A stretch of 64,000 nt of DNA from an uncultured Erythrobacter sp. (lineage in GTDB: Bacteria; Pseudomonadota; Alphaproteobacteria; Sphingomonadales; Sphingomonadaceae), in NCBI RefSeq assembly GCF_947499705.1, contig NZ_CANMPJ010000001.1, positions 31,001 through 95,000 on the forward strand, in the 5' to 3' direction. Under the pieces are notes generated by a model that worked only from the letters and a program-made list of their open reading frames with translations, was not told the origin of the DNA and did not search any database. Each line of letters begins with the position of its first letter. Position 1 is the first letter of the stretch. The position numbers and the translations under genes were made by a program. This document shows positions 1 through 9,120 of this stretch, piece after piece.

Positions 1-1
1 G

Positions 2-904
2 GCGGATTCGAACCTGATCGGTATGGATGACTGGACCGAAGTTTCGGACCCTCGCGATCTGGCCAACCGTTTCGATACGACCGATCACATGGCGTGGAAT
101 TCGTTCCGCAGCTCGGACGACAGTAAGTATCTCGCGCTGACGATGCCGCGCATACTTGGCCGTGCGACTTACACCGTCAAAGACAATCCGATCGAAGAAT
201 TCGAGTTCGACGAGGTCACCAATGGCGACCACGACAAGCACCTTTGGGTGAATTCGGCCTACGCAATGGGCGTGCGCATCAATGCCGCATTCCGCGAATT
301 TGGCTGGTGCACGCGGATCCGCGGCGTCGAATCTGGCGGTACGGTTGAGGAACTGCCGATGGCGACCTTCCCGACCGACGAAGGCGGGGTCGATCAGAAA
401 TGCCCGACCGAAGTGGCCATCTCCGATCGCCGCGAAGCCGAACTTTCGGATCTTGGCCTCCTGCCGCTGATCCACCGCAAGGGTACGACCGACGCGACCT
501 TCATCGGCGCACAGACGGTTCACAAGCCCGCCAAATATGACGATCCGAATGCGACCGCGAATGCGCGTCTCGCGGCTCGTCTGCCTTACCTTTTCGCCAG
601 CTGCCGCTTCGCACACTATCTCAAATGCATGGTGCGCGACTGGGTTGGCGGAACCCGCGAAGGTCCGCAGCTTCAAGCGGACCTGAGCGATTGGGTTCAC
701 CAGTATGTTACGGCGGATCCCGATTCGTCGTCAGAAGAGACCAAAGCTCGGTTGCCGCTCAAGCGGGCCGAGGTGAAGGTGGAACCGGATCCTGAGAATC
801 CGGGGTATTATAAAAGCCGCTTCCTGTTCGTACCGCACCACCAGTTGGAAGGTATGGATGTGAGTGTCAGTATGGTGTCGCAACTACCCCAGGGACAGGG
901 ATAA
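2..904 (+). CDS. tssC: Type VI secretion sheath large subunit TssC (C-terminal part)
   Basis: This is the C-terminal 300 residues of the larger contractile-sheath protein (TssC/VipB/ImpC). It polymerises with TssB around the Hcp tube and is disassembled by TssH. The reading frame is open back to base 2 without a convincing start, so the gene begins outside the window; the ATG at 23 is internal. The recognisable features are the stretch with FASCRFAHYLKCMVRD around 590-650 and the following WVGG and QYV segments, which match the conserved end of TssC. The close downstream hcp, tagJ and tssEFGH genes in the same direction confirm the assignment. TssB is expected just upstream but is not in the window. 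Confidence 0.93.
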   Translation, partial: ADSNLIGMDDWTEVSDPRDLANRFDTTDHMAWNSFRSSDDSKYLALTMPRILGRATYTVKDNPIEEFEFDEVTNGDHDKHLWVNSAYAMGVRINAAFREFGWCTRIRGVESGGTVEELPMATFPTDEGGVDQKCPTEVAISDRREAELSDLGLLPLIHRKGTTDATFIGAQTVHKPAKYDDPNATANARLAARLPYLFASCRFAHYLKCMVRDWVGGTREGPQLQADLSDWVHQYVTADPDSSSEETKARLPLKRAEVKVEPDPENPGYYKSRFLFVPHHQLEGMDVSVSMVSQLPQGQG

Positions 905-951
905 TCCTGCCTTGGGCACTACCAAACCACTCAATCTGAGGGAGAAATGAA

Positions 952-1434
952 ATGGAAGTTTCGGTTTTTCTGAAACTTGACGGCATCGAAGGTGAAGCCA
1001 CCGACGATGGTCACGAGAATGAAATCAAGCTGAGCAGTTGTAGCTTCTCTGCTTTCAACTCGTCGTCGTACAACAATGCTTCGAAAACGGTGTCGAAAGG
1101 CCAAGCCAATATGGGCGACATCGCCTTCACCAAGGAAGTCGACAAAACGTCGGTGTCCTTGTTCAAGGCGTGTGCTTCTGGCAAGGTCATTCCGAAGGGC
1201 GTGATTTCGTTCCAGTCTAACGTTGGCGACGACAAGAAGATCGATTTCCTCAAGTATGAACTCGACAACGTCGTGATCAATACGTACAACTTCTCTGCAT
1301 CGCAGATGGCCGACGAAAGCGGCAGCGTCACCTACGCGAAGATCAAACAGATCTACGACCAGCGTGACGAGAAGGGTACTTCCAAGGGCAAGGTCGAAGG
1401 CTTCTTCGACGTCCTGCAGAACAAGGCTGGTTGA
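952..1434 (+). CDS. hcp: Type VI secretion tube protein Hcp (TssD)
   Basis: This 160-residue protein is of normal Hcp length and begins MEVSVFLKLDGIEGEA, the typical first strand of the Hcp beta barrel that ends in 'GIxGES/T'. Hcp hexamers stack into the inner tube that is propelled into target cells, and small effectors can ride in its lumen. No signal peptide is present, as expected. A purine-rich GGGAG lies about 6 bases before the ATG. The gene sits 47 bases after tssC and 24 bases before tagJ, inside the tss operon. A short GC hairpin directly after the stop (1436-1447) could influence the relative abundance of Hcp. Confidence 0.95.
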   Translation: MEVSVFLKLDGIEGEATDDGHENEIKLSSCSFSAFNSSSYNNASKTVSKGQANMGDIAFTKEVDKTSVSLFKACASGKVIPKGVISFQSNVGDDKKIDFLKYELDNVVINTYNFSASQMADESGSVTYAKIKQIYDQRDEKGTSKGKVEGFFDVLQNKAG

Positions 1435-1435
1435 G

Positions 1436-1450
1436 GCGCGAAAGCGCTTT
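1436..1450 (+). terminator. Small hairpin with T run after hcp (possible attenuator)
   Basis: A four-base GCGC stem with a GAAA loop is followed by TTT directly after the hcp stop codon. The stem is short, so it is at most a leaky attenuator or an mRNA-stabilising hairpin between hcp and tagJ. Confidence 0.25.
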
Positions 1451-1458
1451 GAAAAGCT

Positions 1459-2250
1459 ATGTCACAAGCTGATGAATTGCTCGCCAGTGGCGATATCGCT
1501 GGCGCTCGCAAGCAGCTGATTGAAGAGGTGCGTGCGAATCCGGGAGACATCCCGATTCGCATGTTCCTCTTCCAAATCTTCGCGCTGCTCGGTGATTATG
1601 AACGTGCCAAGGCACAGCTGGAAACGATAGCCAAGCTGGACCCTGAGGCGCGCATGCTCGCGGTTGCTTACAACCAATGCATGGACGCCGAAGAGAAGCG
1701 CGCTCGTATTTTTGCCGGCGAAGAAGCTGCTCCGATCCTTGCCAAGGTCGAGTGGGGCAATGCCCTCGCCGACGCGTTGCAGGCGCGCCAACAGGGCGCG
1801 GCCAATGCTGACGCACTCTACGCTGCCGCTTTCGATGCTGCGCCCACCAGCGCAGGCAAGACGGATAGCGGTCTCGAATTCGAATGGATGGCGGATGCCG
1901 ATCCGCGCCTCGGTCCCGCGACCGAAGCGATCATCGCCGGTAATTACGGTCTGGTCCCGTTTGCCGCGCTCGAAGACCTGACAATCAACGAACCGGTTGA
2001 TCTGCGCGATACGATCTGGGTTCAGGCCGAGTTTGGCATGGCTCAGGGCGCGCGCGTCGCAGGTTTCATCCCGGCACGGTATCCAGGCAGTGAAAAGGCC
2101 GATGACCCCGCGATCATCCGCGGGGTTTCTACCGCATGGACCGGCGATGATGAGAACGGTTATTGCCTCGGCCACCGGCTCTTTGCGTTCTCGGACGGAT
2201 CGGAAATTCCCTTGCAGCAATTGCGCAAAGTCGAGTTCCGCAGCGCCTGA
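1459..2250 (+). CDS. tagJ: Type VI secretion accessory protein TagJ/ImpE
   Basis: The 263-residue soluble protein starts MSQADELLASGDIAGARKQL, a TPR-like N-terminal helical region (about residues 1-110). A C-terminal ImpE-type domain follows, with the conserved 'LG..T.A' and 'RLFAFSDG' parts. In other bacteria ImpE/TagJ/HsiE binds the sheath protein TssB and modulates ClpV-mediated sheath recycling; that role is family knowledge and is not visible here. The gene lies 24 bases downstream of hcp and 2 bases upstream of the chosen tssE start, so it is part of the same transcript. Confidence 0.85.
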   Translation: MSQADELLASGDIAGARKQLIEEVRANPGDIPIRMFLFQIFALLGDYERAKAQLETIAKLDPEARMLAVAYNQCMDAEEKRARIFAGEEAAPILAKVEWGNALADALQARQQGAANADALYAAAFDAAPTSAGKTDSGLEFEWMADADPRLGPATEAIIAGNYGLVPFAALEDLTINEPVDLRDTIWVQAEFGMAQGARVAGFIPARYPGSEKADDPAIIRGVSTAWTGDDENGYCLGHRLFAFSDGSEIPLQQLRKVEFRSA

Positions 2251-2252
2251 AT

Positions 2253-2783
2253 ATGCCGGCCAAAATCCGCCTCACCCCGACTTTGTTCGACAAGCTCGTG
2301 TCGGGCAATGATTTCGGCGGACTGTCCGATGAAGACTCGATGCCGACCGTGGCGCGCGAAGACTTTCGAAATTTCGCAGTCGCCAATGTCGAACGGTTCA
2401 CTGAGAAGTCGCTGAGATCGTCGATCAAGCGCGACCTTGTCTGGTTGCTCAACACGATCGCTTTTGAATCCGCGCAAGACTTGTCGGAGCATTCGCGCGT
2501 GCAGGAATCAGTGCTCAATTACGGCGTACGCGATTTTGCTGGGCGCTCGCAGGGTATCGCCTCTGAACGCGAACAGGCCAGAGCTATTCGCCGGGCAATC
2601 CGGCGGTTTGAACCTCGGCTCGATCCCAAGTCCCTGCGCGTCGAACCGCAAGGGCGGGCCGACAGTCCCGGTAAGGTCAGCTTTCTGATCGAAGGCGAGA
2701 TCCTGGGCGGGCCTCAGCTTATGCCGATCCGGCTCAAAACCGATGTCGATCTTGAAAGCCTGACAGTCGAGGTGCGCGAGTAA
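2253..2783 (+). CDS. tssE: Type VI secretion baseplate protein TssE (gp25-like)
   Basis: The 176-residue product belongs to the phage gp25/TssE baseplate wedge family, which nucleates sheath assembly. The supporting regions are the N-terminal 'LTPTLFDKL' segment, the central 'SIKRDLVWLLNT' helix with the following 'VLNYGVRDF', and the C-terminal beta strands ending in 'LTVEVRE'. The open frame extends upstream to 2163 but that part overlaps tagJ and shows no family resemblance. The ATG at 2253, two bases after the tagJ stop, is therefore taken as the start. The TAA stop overlaps the tssF ATG by one base, which implies translational coupling. Confidence 0.9.
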   Translation: MPAKIRLTPTLFDKLVSGNDFGGLSDEDSMPTVAREDFRNFAVANVERFTEKSLRSSIKRDLVWLLNTIAFESAQDLSEHSRVQESVLNYGVRDFAGRSQGIASEREQARAIRRAIRRFEPRLDPKSLRVEPQGRADSPGKVSFLIEGEILGGPQLMPIRLKTDVDLESLTVEVRE

Positions 2784-4639
2784 TGGATCCTCGCCTGATC
2801 GACTTCTATGAGGCCGAGCTCGAATATTTGCGGGCGCAATCGCTCGAATTCGCGGAAACTCACGAAACCGTTGCGACACGGTTGGGCTTGAACAGCACCG
2901 ACCGCGATCCGTATGTCGAGCGGCTACTGGAAGGTGTGGCGTTCCTGTCGAGCCGCGTTCACCTCAAGATCAACGACCAGTTTCCCGAGTTTACGCAGCA
3001 TCTGCTGCAAGCGGTGCAGCCGCATTATCTTGCGCCCACCCCTTCGATCTGTGTCGCGGCGTTCGAACCTACGCCGGGCGACCCCGGTCTGGTCAAAGGC
3101 CACACAGTGCCGCGCCGCACCCGGTTGACCGCGGAACCTCCCGGCAGCTCGAACACACCGGTATTCTTTGAAACCGGTCATGAAGTGACCCTTTGGCCGA
3201 TCAAACTGACCGGCGCAGAATATGTCGGCAGCCGCGCCGCCGCGTCGAAATTCGCGGCCAAGGCTGGTGTAAGAGCGCACGCAGCCCTTACTCTGCGATT
3301 CGAACCACAAGATGGTATCGATCTGACAACGGTCGAAGCCGATGAACTCGATATCTATATCGACGGTGGAGAGGGCGTTCCCAACGAGCTCTATCGCCAG
3401 ATTGTCGGCGAAGCGATTGCGGTGGTGGCGCGCCCGTTAGATTCTGCCGGTGACGAATTCGCACTGCTCGATCTGCCGCAAGAGCATGGCTTTGGCGAGG
3501 ATTGCGGCCTGTTGCCGTCCGACGGGCGCACCTTGTCCGCCTATCGCACACTGACTGAATACTTTGCATGTCCCGAGCGGTTCCGCTTCACCAAACTGCG
3601 TTCGCTGCGCAAGGCATTCGCCCTGTCGAAGAAAGCGGTCGAGGTCACGATCCTGTTCTCGCGCTCCTCCGATGTGCTCGTGCAATCGGTCAGTGAGCGG
3701 AATTTCAAGCTCTATGCCTCGCCCGCGATCAACCTGTTTGAAAAGCAGCTCAGCCGCATTCCCTACAGTGAGACCGAGCATGAGTTCAAAGTCGTCGCCG
3801 ACCGCGATGGGCCGCTCGAATACGAGGTCTACAGGCTGCTCAAGGTCGAAGCATTCGACCGCGAAAATCAGGACCCACGTGAGGTTGCGCCGCTCTATGC
3901 GTTCGGGTCGCTGCTTTACGATTATCGCTCGGCCTTGTTCTACACCAACCGGATCCGCATGCGGCGCCTTTCCCGCAAAGAGCGGCGTTTGCGCGGGCGC
4001 GAAGACTATGTCGGGACCGACACGTTCATCTCGCTGACCAGTCCGGGCGATCCGTCGAGGCTGGAGAACATTCATGATCTGGCGCTTCGCGCTCTGGTTA
4101 CAAATCGCGAACTGCCGATGGAGCTCAAATTCAGCGGCGACAGCCATCTGTCCGTGGCAGGCATCCCGGCGCGTGCGATCAAGGTCGTGCGCTCGCCCAG
4201 CGCGCCGCTCCCACCGCTTGGTATTGGCGATGCGGCCTGGCGGGTGATTGGGCATCTGACGCCCAACTACGCCACGCTTGTCGGCGAAGCCGGCAAAGAT
4301 GGTGAGATCCTGCGCAATCACCTCGCACTGTATGGTCGTCCTGATGATCCCGTGATGCGGTCGCAGATCGACGGTATCGTCTCGGTGAAGGGTTCGCATG
4401 TGACCCGCCGTGTTCCAGGGCTAGGCCGCATGGCTCTCGCGCGCGGGCTAAAAATCGATATCGAACTCGATGATGCCGCCTTCGATCAGGCGCGCATGTT
4501 CCTGTTCACCGCCGTGGTGGAGCGGTTCCTGTCCGGCTTTGTGACTGTGAACTCCTTCACCGAAACCCATTTCCACACCAAGCTGCAGGGGGAAATTGCT
4601 GCATGGCCGCCGAGGATCGGCACCCGCGAGCCTATCTGA
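2783..4639 (+). CDS. tssF: Type VI secretion baseplate protein TssF
   Basis: This 618-residue protein has the normal TssF length. It opens with MDPRLIDFYEAELEYLRAQ, close to the family's typical 'L..YYerEL.yLr..g.eFA' start. TssF forms the T6SS baseplate wedge with TssE, TssG and TssK. Further family-like segments are 'DPYVERLLEGVAFLSSRVHLKI' (written here only as a region, about 2910-2975) and the 'FTETHFHTK' end near 4555. The start overlaps the tssE stop by one base, and the 3' end overlaps tssG by 37 bases, so the three baseplate genes are tightly coupled. Confidence 0.93.
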   Translation: MDPRLIDFYEAELEYLRAQSLEFAETHETVATRLGLNSTDRDPYVERLLEGVAFLSSRVHLKINDQFPEFTQHLLQAVQPHYLAPTPSICVAAFEPTPGDPGLVKGHTVPRRTRLTAEPPGSSNTPVFFETGHEVTLWPIKLTGAEYVGSRAAASKFAAKAGVRAHAALTLRFEPQDGIDLTTVEADELDIYIDGGEGVPNELYRQIVGEAIAVVARPLDSAGDEFALLDLPQEHGFGEDCGLLPSDGRTLSAYRTLTEYFACPERFRFTKLRSLRKAFALSKKAVEVTILFSRSSDVLVQSVSERNFKLYASPAINLFEKQLSRIPYSETEHEFKVVADRDGPLEYEVYRLLKVEAFDRENQDPREVAPLYAFGSLLYDYRSALFYTNRIRMRRLSRKERRLRGREDYVGTDTFISLTSPGDPSRLENIHDLALRALVTNRELPMELKFSGDSHLSVAGIPARAIKVVRSPSAPLPPLGIGDAAWRVIGHLTPNYATLVGEAGKDGEILRNHLALYGRPDDPVMRSQIDGIVSVKGSHVTRRVPGLGRMALARGLKIDIELDDAAFDQARMFLFTAVVERFLSGFVTVNSFTETHFHTKLQGEIAAWPPRIGTREPI

Positions 4640-5643
4640 CCTTTGCTCAGGAGGCGGCGAAAAAGCCGAAACGCTTCAGCCTGTTCGCGCTGGTGCGGGG
4701 CCTCGCCGCGCGCGCGCTGGACAAGCCGCCGGTTGGGCGCAGCAAGCTGCCCGATCAGGACATCGTTCGGTTGCGGCAGATCGCGCACACGCATTTTCCA
4801 GGGCCGACGCTTGGCGAGATCGAAATCAAGAATGGGCGCGCAGAAGCAGGTGGTTATTGGCTCGGTCTGACCGGCCCAATGTCGCCGCTTCCGCTGCACT
4901 TCACCGAATTCGCAGCCTATGAACGGAAATATGCGAAGGAACGCCCGTTCGGCGATTTTCTCGACATGCTGGCGAGTCGGTTCCTGCAATTGTTCTACCG
5001 GTCTTGGGCAGTCTCCCAGCCAGCAGTGCAGGCCGACCGTCCCGAACATGATCGTTTCGCGAGCTACGTCGATCGCCTGACAGGCGCGACCGAGGGTGCT
5101 GGTGAGCACAACTCTTTCCCGGCTGGGGCGAGGCTCCATTATGCTGCGCTATTTGCGTCGCGGCGTAGTGCGGGAGCGATCGAAGGCGGACTGCGCCATT
5201 TGCTTGGATTGCCCGTGACTTTGCGCGAATTCGTGCCCGTCAGGCAGGATATCGATCCATCCGATCAGACCCGGCTTGGTATGCAGCATTGCGGATTAGG
5301 TGAGGCGGTGCTTGGCGCCCGCGTCTACATGGTAACCGACAATTTCGAGGTGCAAATTACTGCCAGCGACATTGGCGAGTTCCGCCAATTGCAGCCCGAT
5401 GGCGCGATGTTCCGCGTGGCTGCCGAAGCTCTTGATGCGCTTTCGCCTTCGCATCTTGAATGGGGCATCACCTTGGCCCTGCCGCAATCCAAGGTGGAAC
5501 CTGCGCGTCTCAACGGGCAGGCGCGGCTTGGCTGGTCTTCGTGGGTGGGGACCGACACGGCAAAAGCTGCCAACGACGATTTACGAAAAGATGTGCATTT
5601 GCGCCGCTCAGCGATGAACTATCGCGCGGGCGGAGGACTTTAA
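4603..5643 (+). CDS. tssG: Type VI secretion baseplate protein TssG
   Basis: The 346-residue product matches TssG (VCA0111/ImpH) by size, position and sequence. 'FSLFALVRGL' occurs near the N terminus, 'YWLGLTGPMSPLPLHFTE' in the middle, 'FLQLFYRSW', and 'GLGEAVLGARVY' late in the protein. TssG bridges TssF subunits in the baseplate wedge. The ATG at 4603 lies inside the end of tssF and is preceded by a GGGGGA purine run about 11 bases away. Eleven bases separate its stop from the tssH start. Confidence 0.92.
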   Translation: MAAEDRHPRAYLTFAQEAAKKPKRFSLFALVRGLAARALDKPPVGRSKLPDQDIVRLRQIAHTHFPGPTLGEIEIKNGRAEAGGYWLGLTGPMSPLPLHFTEFAAYERKYAKERPFGDFLDMLASRFLQLFYRSWAVSQPAVQADRPEHDRFASYVDRLTGATEGAGEHNSFPAGARLHYAALFASRRSAGAIEGGLRHLLGLPVTLREFVPVRQDIDPSDQTRLGMQHCGLGEAVLGARVYMVTDNFEVQITASDIGEFRQLQPDGAMFRVAAEALDALSPSHLEWGITLALPQSKVEPARLNGQARLGWSSWVGTDTAKAANDDLRKDVHLRRSAMNYRAGGGL

Positions 5644-5654
5644 GGGGTAATGCG

Positions 5655-8399
5655 ATGACCGAGATTAGCCGTTCCGCGCTGTTTGGGCGCCTCAATCCGA
5701 CCGCTTTGAAGGCTATCGAAAGCGCGACGGGTTTCTGCAAGATGCGCGGTAATCCGTATGTCGAGTTGGTACACTGGCTGCATATTCTGCTGCAGGATTC
5801 GCAGAACGATCTCGCTGCGATCCGCACCGCTTTCAATATCGACGACACGCAGTTGGCGCGCGATACGGTTCAGGCGCTCGATGCGCTGCCGCGCGGGGCA
5901 AGCGCGATCTCCGACTTCTCGCCGCAGATCGAAGAGGCGATTGAGAAGGGCTGGCTTTACGCTTCGCTGCAATTCGGCGCTGCCAAGGTACGCACCGGCC
6001 ATTTGCTGTTCGGAATGCTCAAGACGCAAACGCTCAGTAACGCCTTGCAGAATATCAGCCTCGAGTTTCGCAAGGTCGAGGCCAACCGTTTGGCGGCGGA
6101 TTTCGAACGGCTTACGAACGGCTCCACCGAGACTACGCAAGTGTCTGGCGGAACGAGCGAAGCCGGTGCAACGGCGGGTGAGCCGGGCGCGGGCACTCCC
6201 GGCGAGGGCGGTGCGCTGGCGCAGTTCTCTGTCGACCTCACCCAGCAGGCGCGTGACGGAAAGATCGAAACGATCATCGGCCGCGATGCAGAAGTCCGGC
6301 AAATCGTCGATATCCTGCTGCGTCGCCGTCAGAACAACCCGATCCTGGTCGGCGAAGCTGGGGTCGGAAAGACTGCTGTGGTCGAAGGATTCGCCAAACG
6401 GATCGCCGAAGGCGATGTGCCGCCATCTTTGCAGGGGGTCACTCTGCGCGCACTCGATATTGGGATGATGCAGGCGGGTGCGAGCGTGAAGGGCGAGTTC
6501 GAAAAACGCCTGCGCTCGGTGATCGACGAAGTCGAAGGCTCGGCCACCCCGATCATCCTGTTTATCGACGAGATTCACACGTTGGTTGGCGCTGGCGGTT
6601 CCGCCGGGACAGGCGATGCGGCCAACCTGCTCAAGCCGGCTTTGGCACGCGGCAACCTGCGCACGCTCGGCGCGACGACCTATGCCGAGTATCGCCAATA
6701 TTTCGAGAAAGATCCGGCGCTGACGCGCCGGTTCCAGACTGTCGACATTGGTGAGCCGGACCGCGACAAAGCGATCCTGATGATCCGCTCGATCGCGCCG
6801 ATGATGGAAGACCATCACCAGATTGTCGTGCTGGATGAAGCGGTTGATGCCTCTGTGACACTATCGCAGCGTTACGTTCCAGCGCGTCAATTGCCCGACA
6901 AGGCAGTTAGCTTGCTTGATACGGCGGCAGCGCGCGTTGCGGTGTCGCAGCATGCGACCCCGGCGCGGGTCGAGGACCGCGCGCGCAAACTCGAACTGCT
7001 TGAAGTGGAGCGCGAGGTCGTCGAGCGGGAGCGCGGCGCCCAATATCGCTCGGATGATCGGCATGAGAAGATTCTGGCTGAAATCGAGGAGGCGAAAGCC
7101 GCTTTGGAAGTGGCTCAGACCAAGTGGGATGCAGAAAAGGAGGCGCTCGCGAAAGTGGTTGAAGCCCGTCAGGCGCTGACCAAAGCGCGAGGCGTGGAGA
7201 GCACATCTGACCAAGCTGAGGATGGTCACAGCGAACCAGAAGAGGGCACAGCCGACACTGAGGCCGCGCAAGAGCCGGCGAACGAACCGACAAGCGAACC
7301 TGCTTTGCCGGAAGCGGAGTGCGAAGCCAATCTCGCTGCTGCGCTCGCCGATTTGGAAAAGGCGCAAGGCGACGATCCGATGGTGTTTGGTGTGGTGGAT
7401 GCCGATGCGGTATCCGCCGTTGTTGCCGACTGGACCGGCATTCCCGTGGGCCGGATGGTCAAGGACGAGATCAGATCGACCCTCGACCTTGCCGATCGCA
7501 TGAAGCAGCGTGTTATCGGTCAGGATCACGCGATGGATGCGATTGCCAAACGGATTCAGACCAGCCGCGCAAAGCTCGACAATCCCAACAAACCCGTCGG
7601 TGTGTTCATGCTGTGCGGTCCGTCGGGCGTCGGTAAGACCGAGACCGCCGTGGTCCTTTCCGAACTGCTGTTCGCAGGCGAGGAATCGATGATTACGATC
7701 AATATGAGTGAATTTCAGGAGGCGCATACCGTCTCGACACTCAAGGGCGCGCCCGCAGGGTACGTCGGGTACGGACAGGGCGGCGTGCTGACGGAAGCCG
7801 TGCGGCGCAGGCCGTATTCGGTCGTGCTGCTCGATGAAGTCGAGAAAGCGCACCCGGACGTCCACGAGATGTTCTTTCAGGTGTTCGACAAAGGCTTCAT
7901 GAACGATGCCGAAGGTCGCTACATCGATTTCAAGAACACGCTGATCCTGCTCACCAGCAATGTCGGCACCGATCTGATCATGGATATGGCGGCTGACCCG
8001 GAACTGGCTCCTGAGCCAGAAGCGATGGCGACCGCACTACGTCCCGAATTGCTCAAGGTGTTCCCACCAGCGTTGATCGGACGCACTGTGCAGCAGGCGT
8101 TCTTCCCGCTGGACAAGGACATGCTGGGCAAGATCGTCGACCTGCAACTGGGCCGTATCAAGAAGCGGATTGCAGGCAATCACAAGATCGAAATGGTCTA
8201 TGGCCAGGACGTGATCGACCTGATCGTGTCACGCTGCAACGACGCCGATTCCGGTGGCCGGATGATCGACAACATTCTCACCAACACAATGCTGCCGGAA
8301 ATGTCGGTCCAACTGCTCGAAAAGCAGATGGATGGGCTGGAAGTCACTAAAATCGAAGTGAAGGCCGGAGATGCCGGTTTCGAGTATGAGTTCGGCTAG
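5655..8399 (+). CDS. tssH: Type VI secretion AAA+ ATPase TssH (ClpV)
   Basis: This 914-residue Clp/HSP100 unfoldase disassembles contracted TssB/C sheaths. The N-terminal ClpN domain spans about residues 1-150. AAA1 carries Walker A GEAGVGKT at about 233-240 and Walker B FIDEIHTLVG. A coiled-coil middle domain and a Glu/Pro-rich acidic stretch (about 515-550) follow. AAA2 carries GPSGVGKT at about 655-662 and VLLDEVEKAHPDV. The open frame runs upstream to 5460, but the ATG at 5655 has an AAGGGG ribosome site and starts the family sequence. Its last 53 bases overlap the convergent gene at 8347-8973. Confidence 0.95.
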   Translation: MTEISRSALFGRLNPTALKAIESATGFCKMRGNPYVELVHWLHILLQDSQNDLAAIRTAFNIDDTQLARDTVQALDALPRGASAISDFSPQIEEAIEKGWLYASLQFGAAKVRTGHLLFGMLKTQTLSNALQNISLEFRKVEANRLAADFERLTNGSTETTQVSGGTSEAGATAGEPGAGTPGEGGALAQFSVDLTQQARDGKIETIIGRDAEVRQIVDILLRRRQNNPILVGEAGVGKTAVVEGFAKRIAEGDVPPSLQGVTLRALDIGMMQAGASVKGEFEKRLRSVIDEVEGSATPIILFIDEIHTLVGAGGSAGTGDAANLLKPALARGNLRTLGATTYAEYRQYFEKDPALTRRFQTVDIGEPDRDKAILMIRSIAPMMEDHHQIVVLDEAVDASVTLSQRYVPARQLPDKAVSLLDTAAARVAVSQHATPARVEDRARKLELLEVEREVVERERGAQYRSDDRHEKILAEIEEAKAALEVAQTKWDAEKEALAKVVEARQALTKARGVESTSDQAEDGHSEPEEGTADTEAAQEPANEPTSEPALPEAECEANLAAALADLEKAQGDDPMVFGVVDADAVSAVVADWTGIPVGRMVKDEIRSTLDLADRMKQRVIGQDHAMDAIAKRIQTSRAKLDNPNKPVGVFMLCGPSGVGKTETAVVLSELLFAGEESMITINMSEFQEAHTVSTLKGAPAGYVGYGQGGVLTEAVRRRPYSVVLLDEVEKAHPDVHEMFFQVFDKGFMNDAEGRYIDFKNTLILLTSNVGTDLIMDMAADPELAPEPEAMATALRPELLKVFPPALIGRTVQQAFFPLDKDMLGKIVDLQLGRIKKRIAGNHKIEMVYGQDVIDLIVSRCNDADSGGRMIDNILTNTMLPEMSVQLLEKQMDGLEVTKIEVKAGDAGFEYEFG

Positions 8400-8973
8400 C
8401 TCCTGAAGAGGCTGGTTCCCTGACCACACCAGTGAATGAGCCGAGAACCTGGAGCGAATGTGATCCGGCCAATCGGGTCATCGGCCCCGAATTCCGCCCG
8501 CCCGTGGTCGCGAAATGCCACACGGCGGTTGGCGCGGGAGCCGTGACGCCAGCACGATGAATGAAGACTTCCGCGTTGGGGAAGTTGTCCCCACGCACCA
8601 GCCCGCCATAGACAAGGTTGTTGCCGACCAAGGTGACGCTGAAATCGATGAAGGTGTCGATATCCGGTGCGGCTGGAATTAGCGGCAAGGCCCCTGCCGT
8701 TTGCACTGTGAACTTGAGCTCGCGCGATGTGTGCACCAGTTTGGTGACTTCGCAGCTTGTGTCGCCCGTCTTTTGGCGACTGGGCCAGCGTACGTGATAG
8801 GATACGCCTGAGCTGCCAACGCCCTCTGCGGTTCCAGCTATCGGATCAAATTCGACGACGCCTCGGGTTCTTGCGGTTCCTTCATAGTCAGGCACCGACC
8901 TGCCATCGCCGTGAAATCCGCCTCCGAACGAATTGAATGGTGCGTACCGGCGAAAGTCTAGAACCCAGCTCAT
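8347..8973 (-). CDS. DUF3238-like protein of unknown function
   Basis: The 208-residue product has no signal peptide and no membrane segment. 'FHGDGRSVPDYE' near the N terminus, 'ALPLIPAAPDIDTFIDFSV' in the middle, 'GDNFPNAEVFIHR', and a final 'RLAGSHSLQVLGSF' resemble the DUF3238 pattern (GDGR ... NPL..aPaID ... FPayEiy). I make that link from memory and only tentatively. A clear GGGGAG ribosome site lies 7 bases before the ATG, so the gene looks real. It converges on tssH and the two coding regions overlap by 53 bases; the last residues are unlike the family and may simply be read-through into tssH antisense. Its position makes a T6SS-associated cargo possible but unproven. Confidence 0.6.
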   Translation of the reverse strand: MSWVLDFRRYAPFNSFGGGFHGDGRSVPDYEGTARTRGVVEFDPIAGTAEGVGSSGVSYHVRWPSRQKTGDTSCEVTKLVHTSRELKFTVQTAGALPLIPAAPDIDTFIDFSVTLVGNNLVYGGLVRGDNFPNAEVFIHRAGVTAPAPTAVWHFATTGGRNSGPMTRLAGSHSLQVLGSFTGVVREPASSGASRTHTRNRHLRPSLRF

Positions 8974-9120
8974 CGTGATCTCCCCAAGTGCGCCAACTTG
9001 CTATCAGAGAACGGGGTTATTTCAATCGTAGTAGTCGAGTGTTTCGGAGGACCGCAAAGATAGTGCGAAAAGTTCGTTGTTATTCATCCGAGCGACGAAA
9101 GAACGAGCAACTGGGGGTGT

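Noticed and set aside
2163..2252. A 30-codon N-terminal extension of tssE.
   Set aside because: It overlaps tagJ and has no TssE-like sequence, and the ATG at 2253 fits the family start.
5460..5654. A 65-codon N-terminal extension of tssH.
   Set aside because: It overlaps tssG in another frame, and the ATG at 5655 has a ribosome site and begins the ClpN domain.
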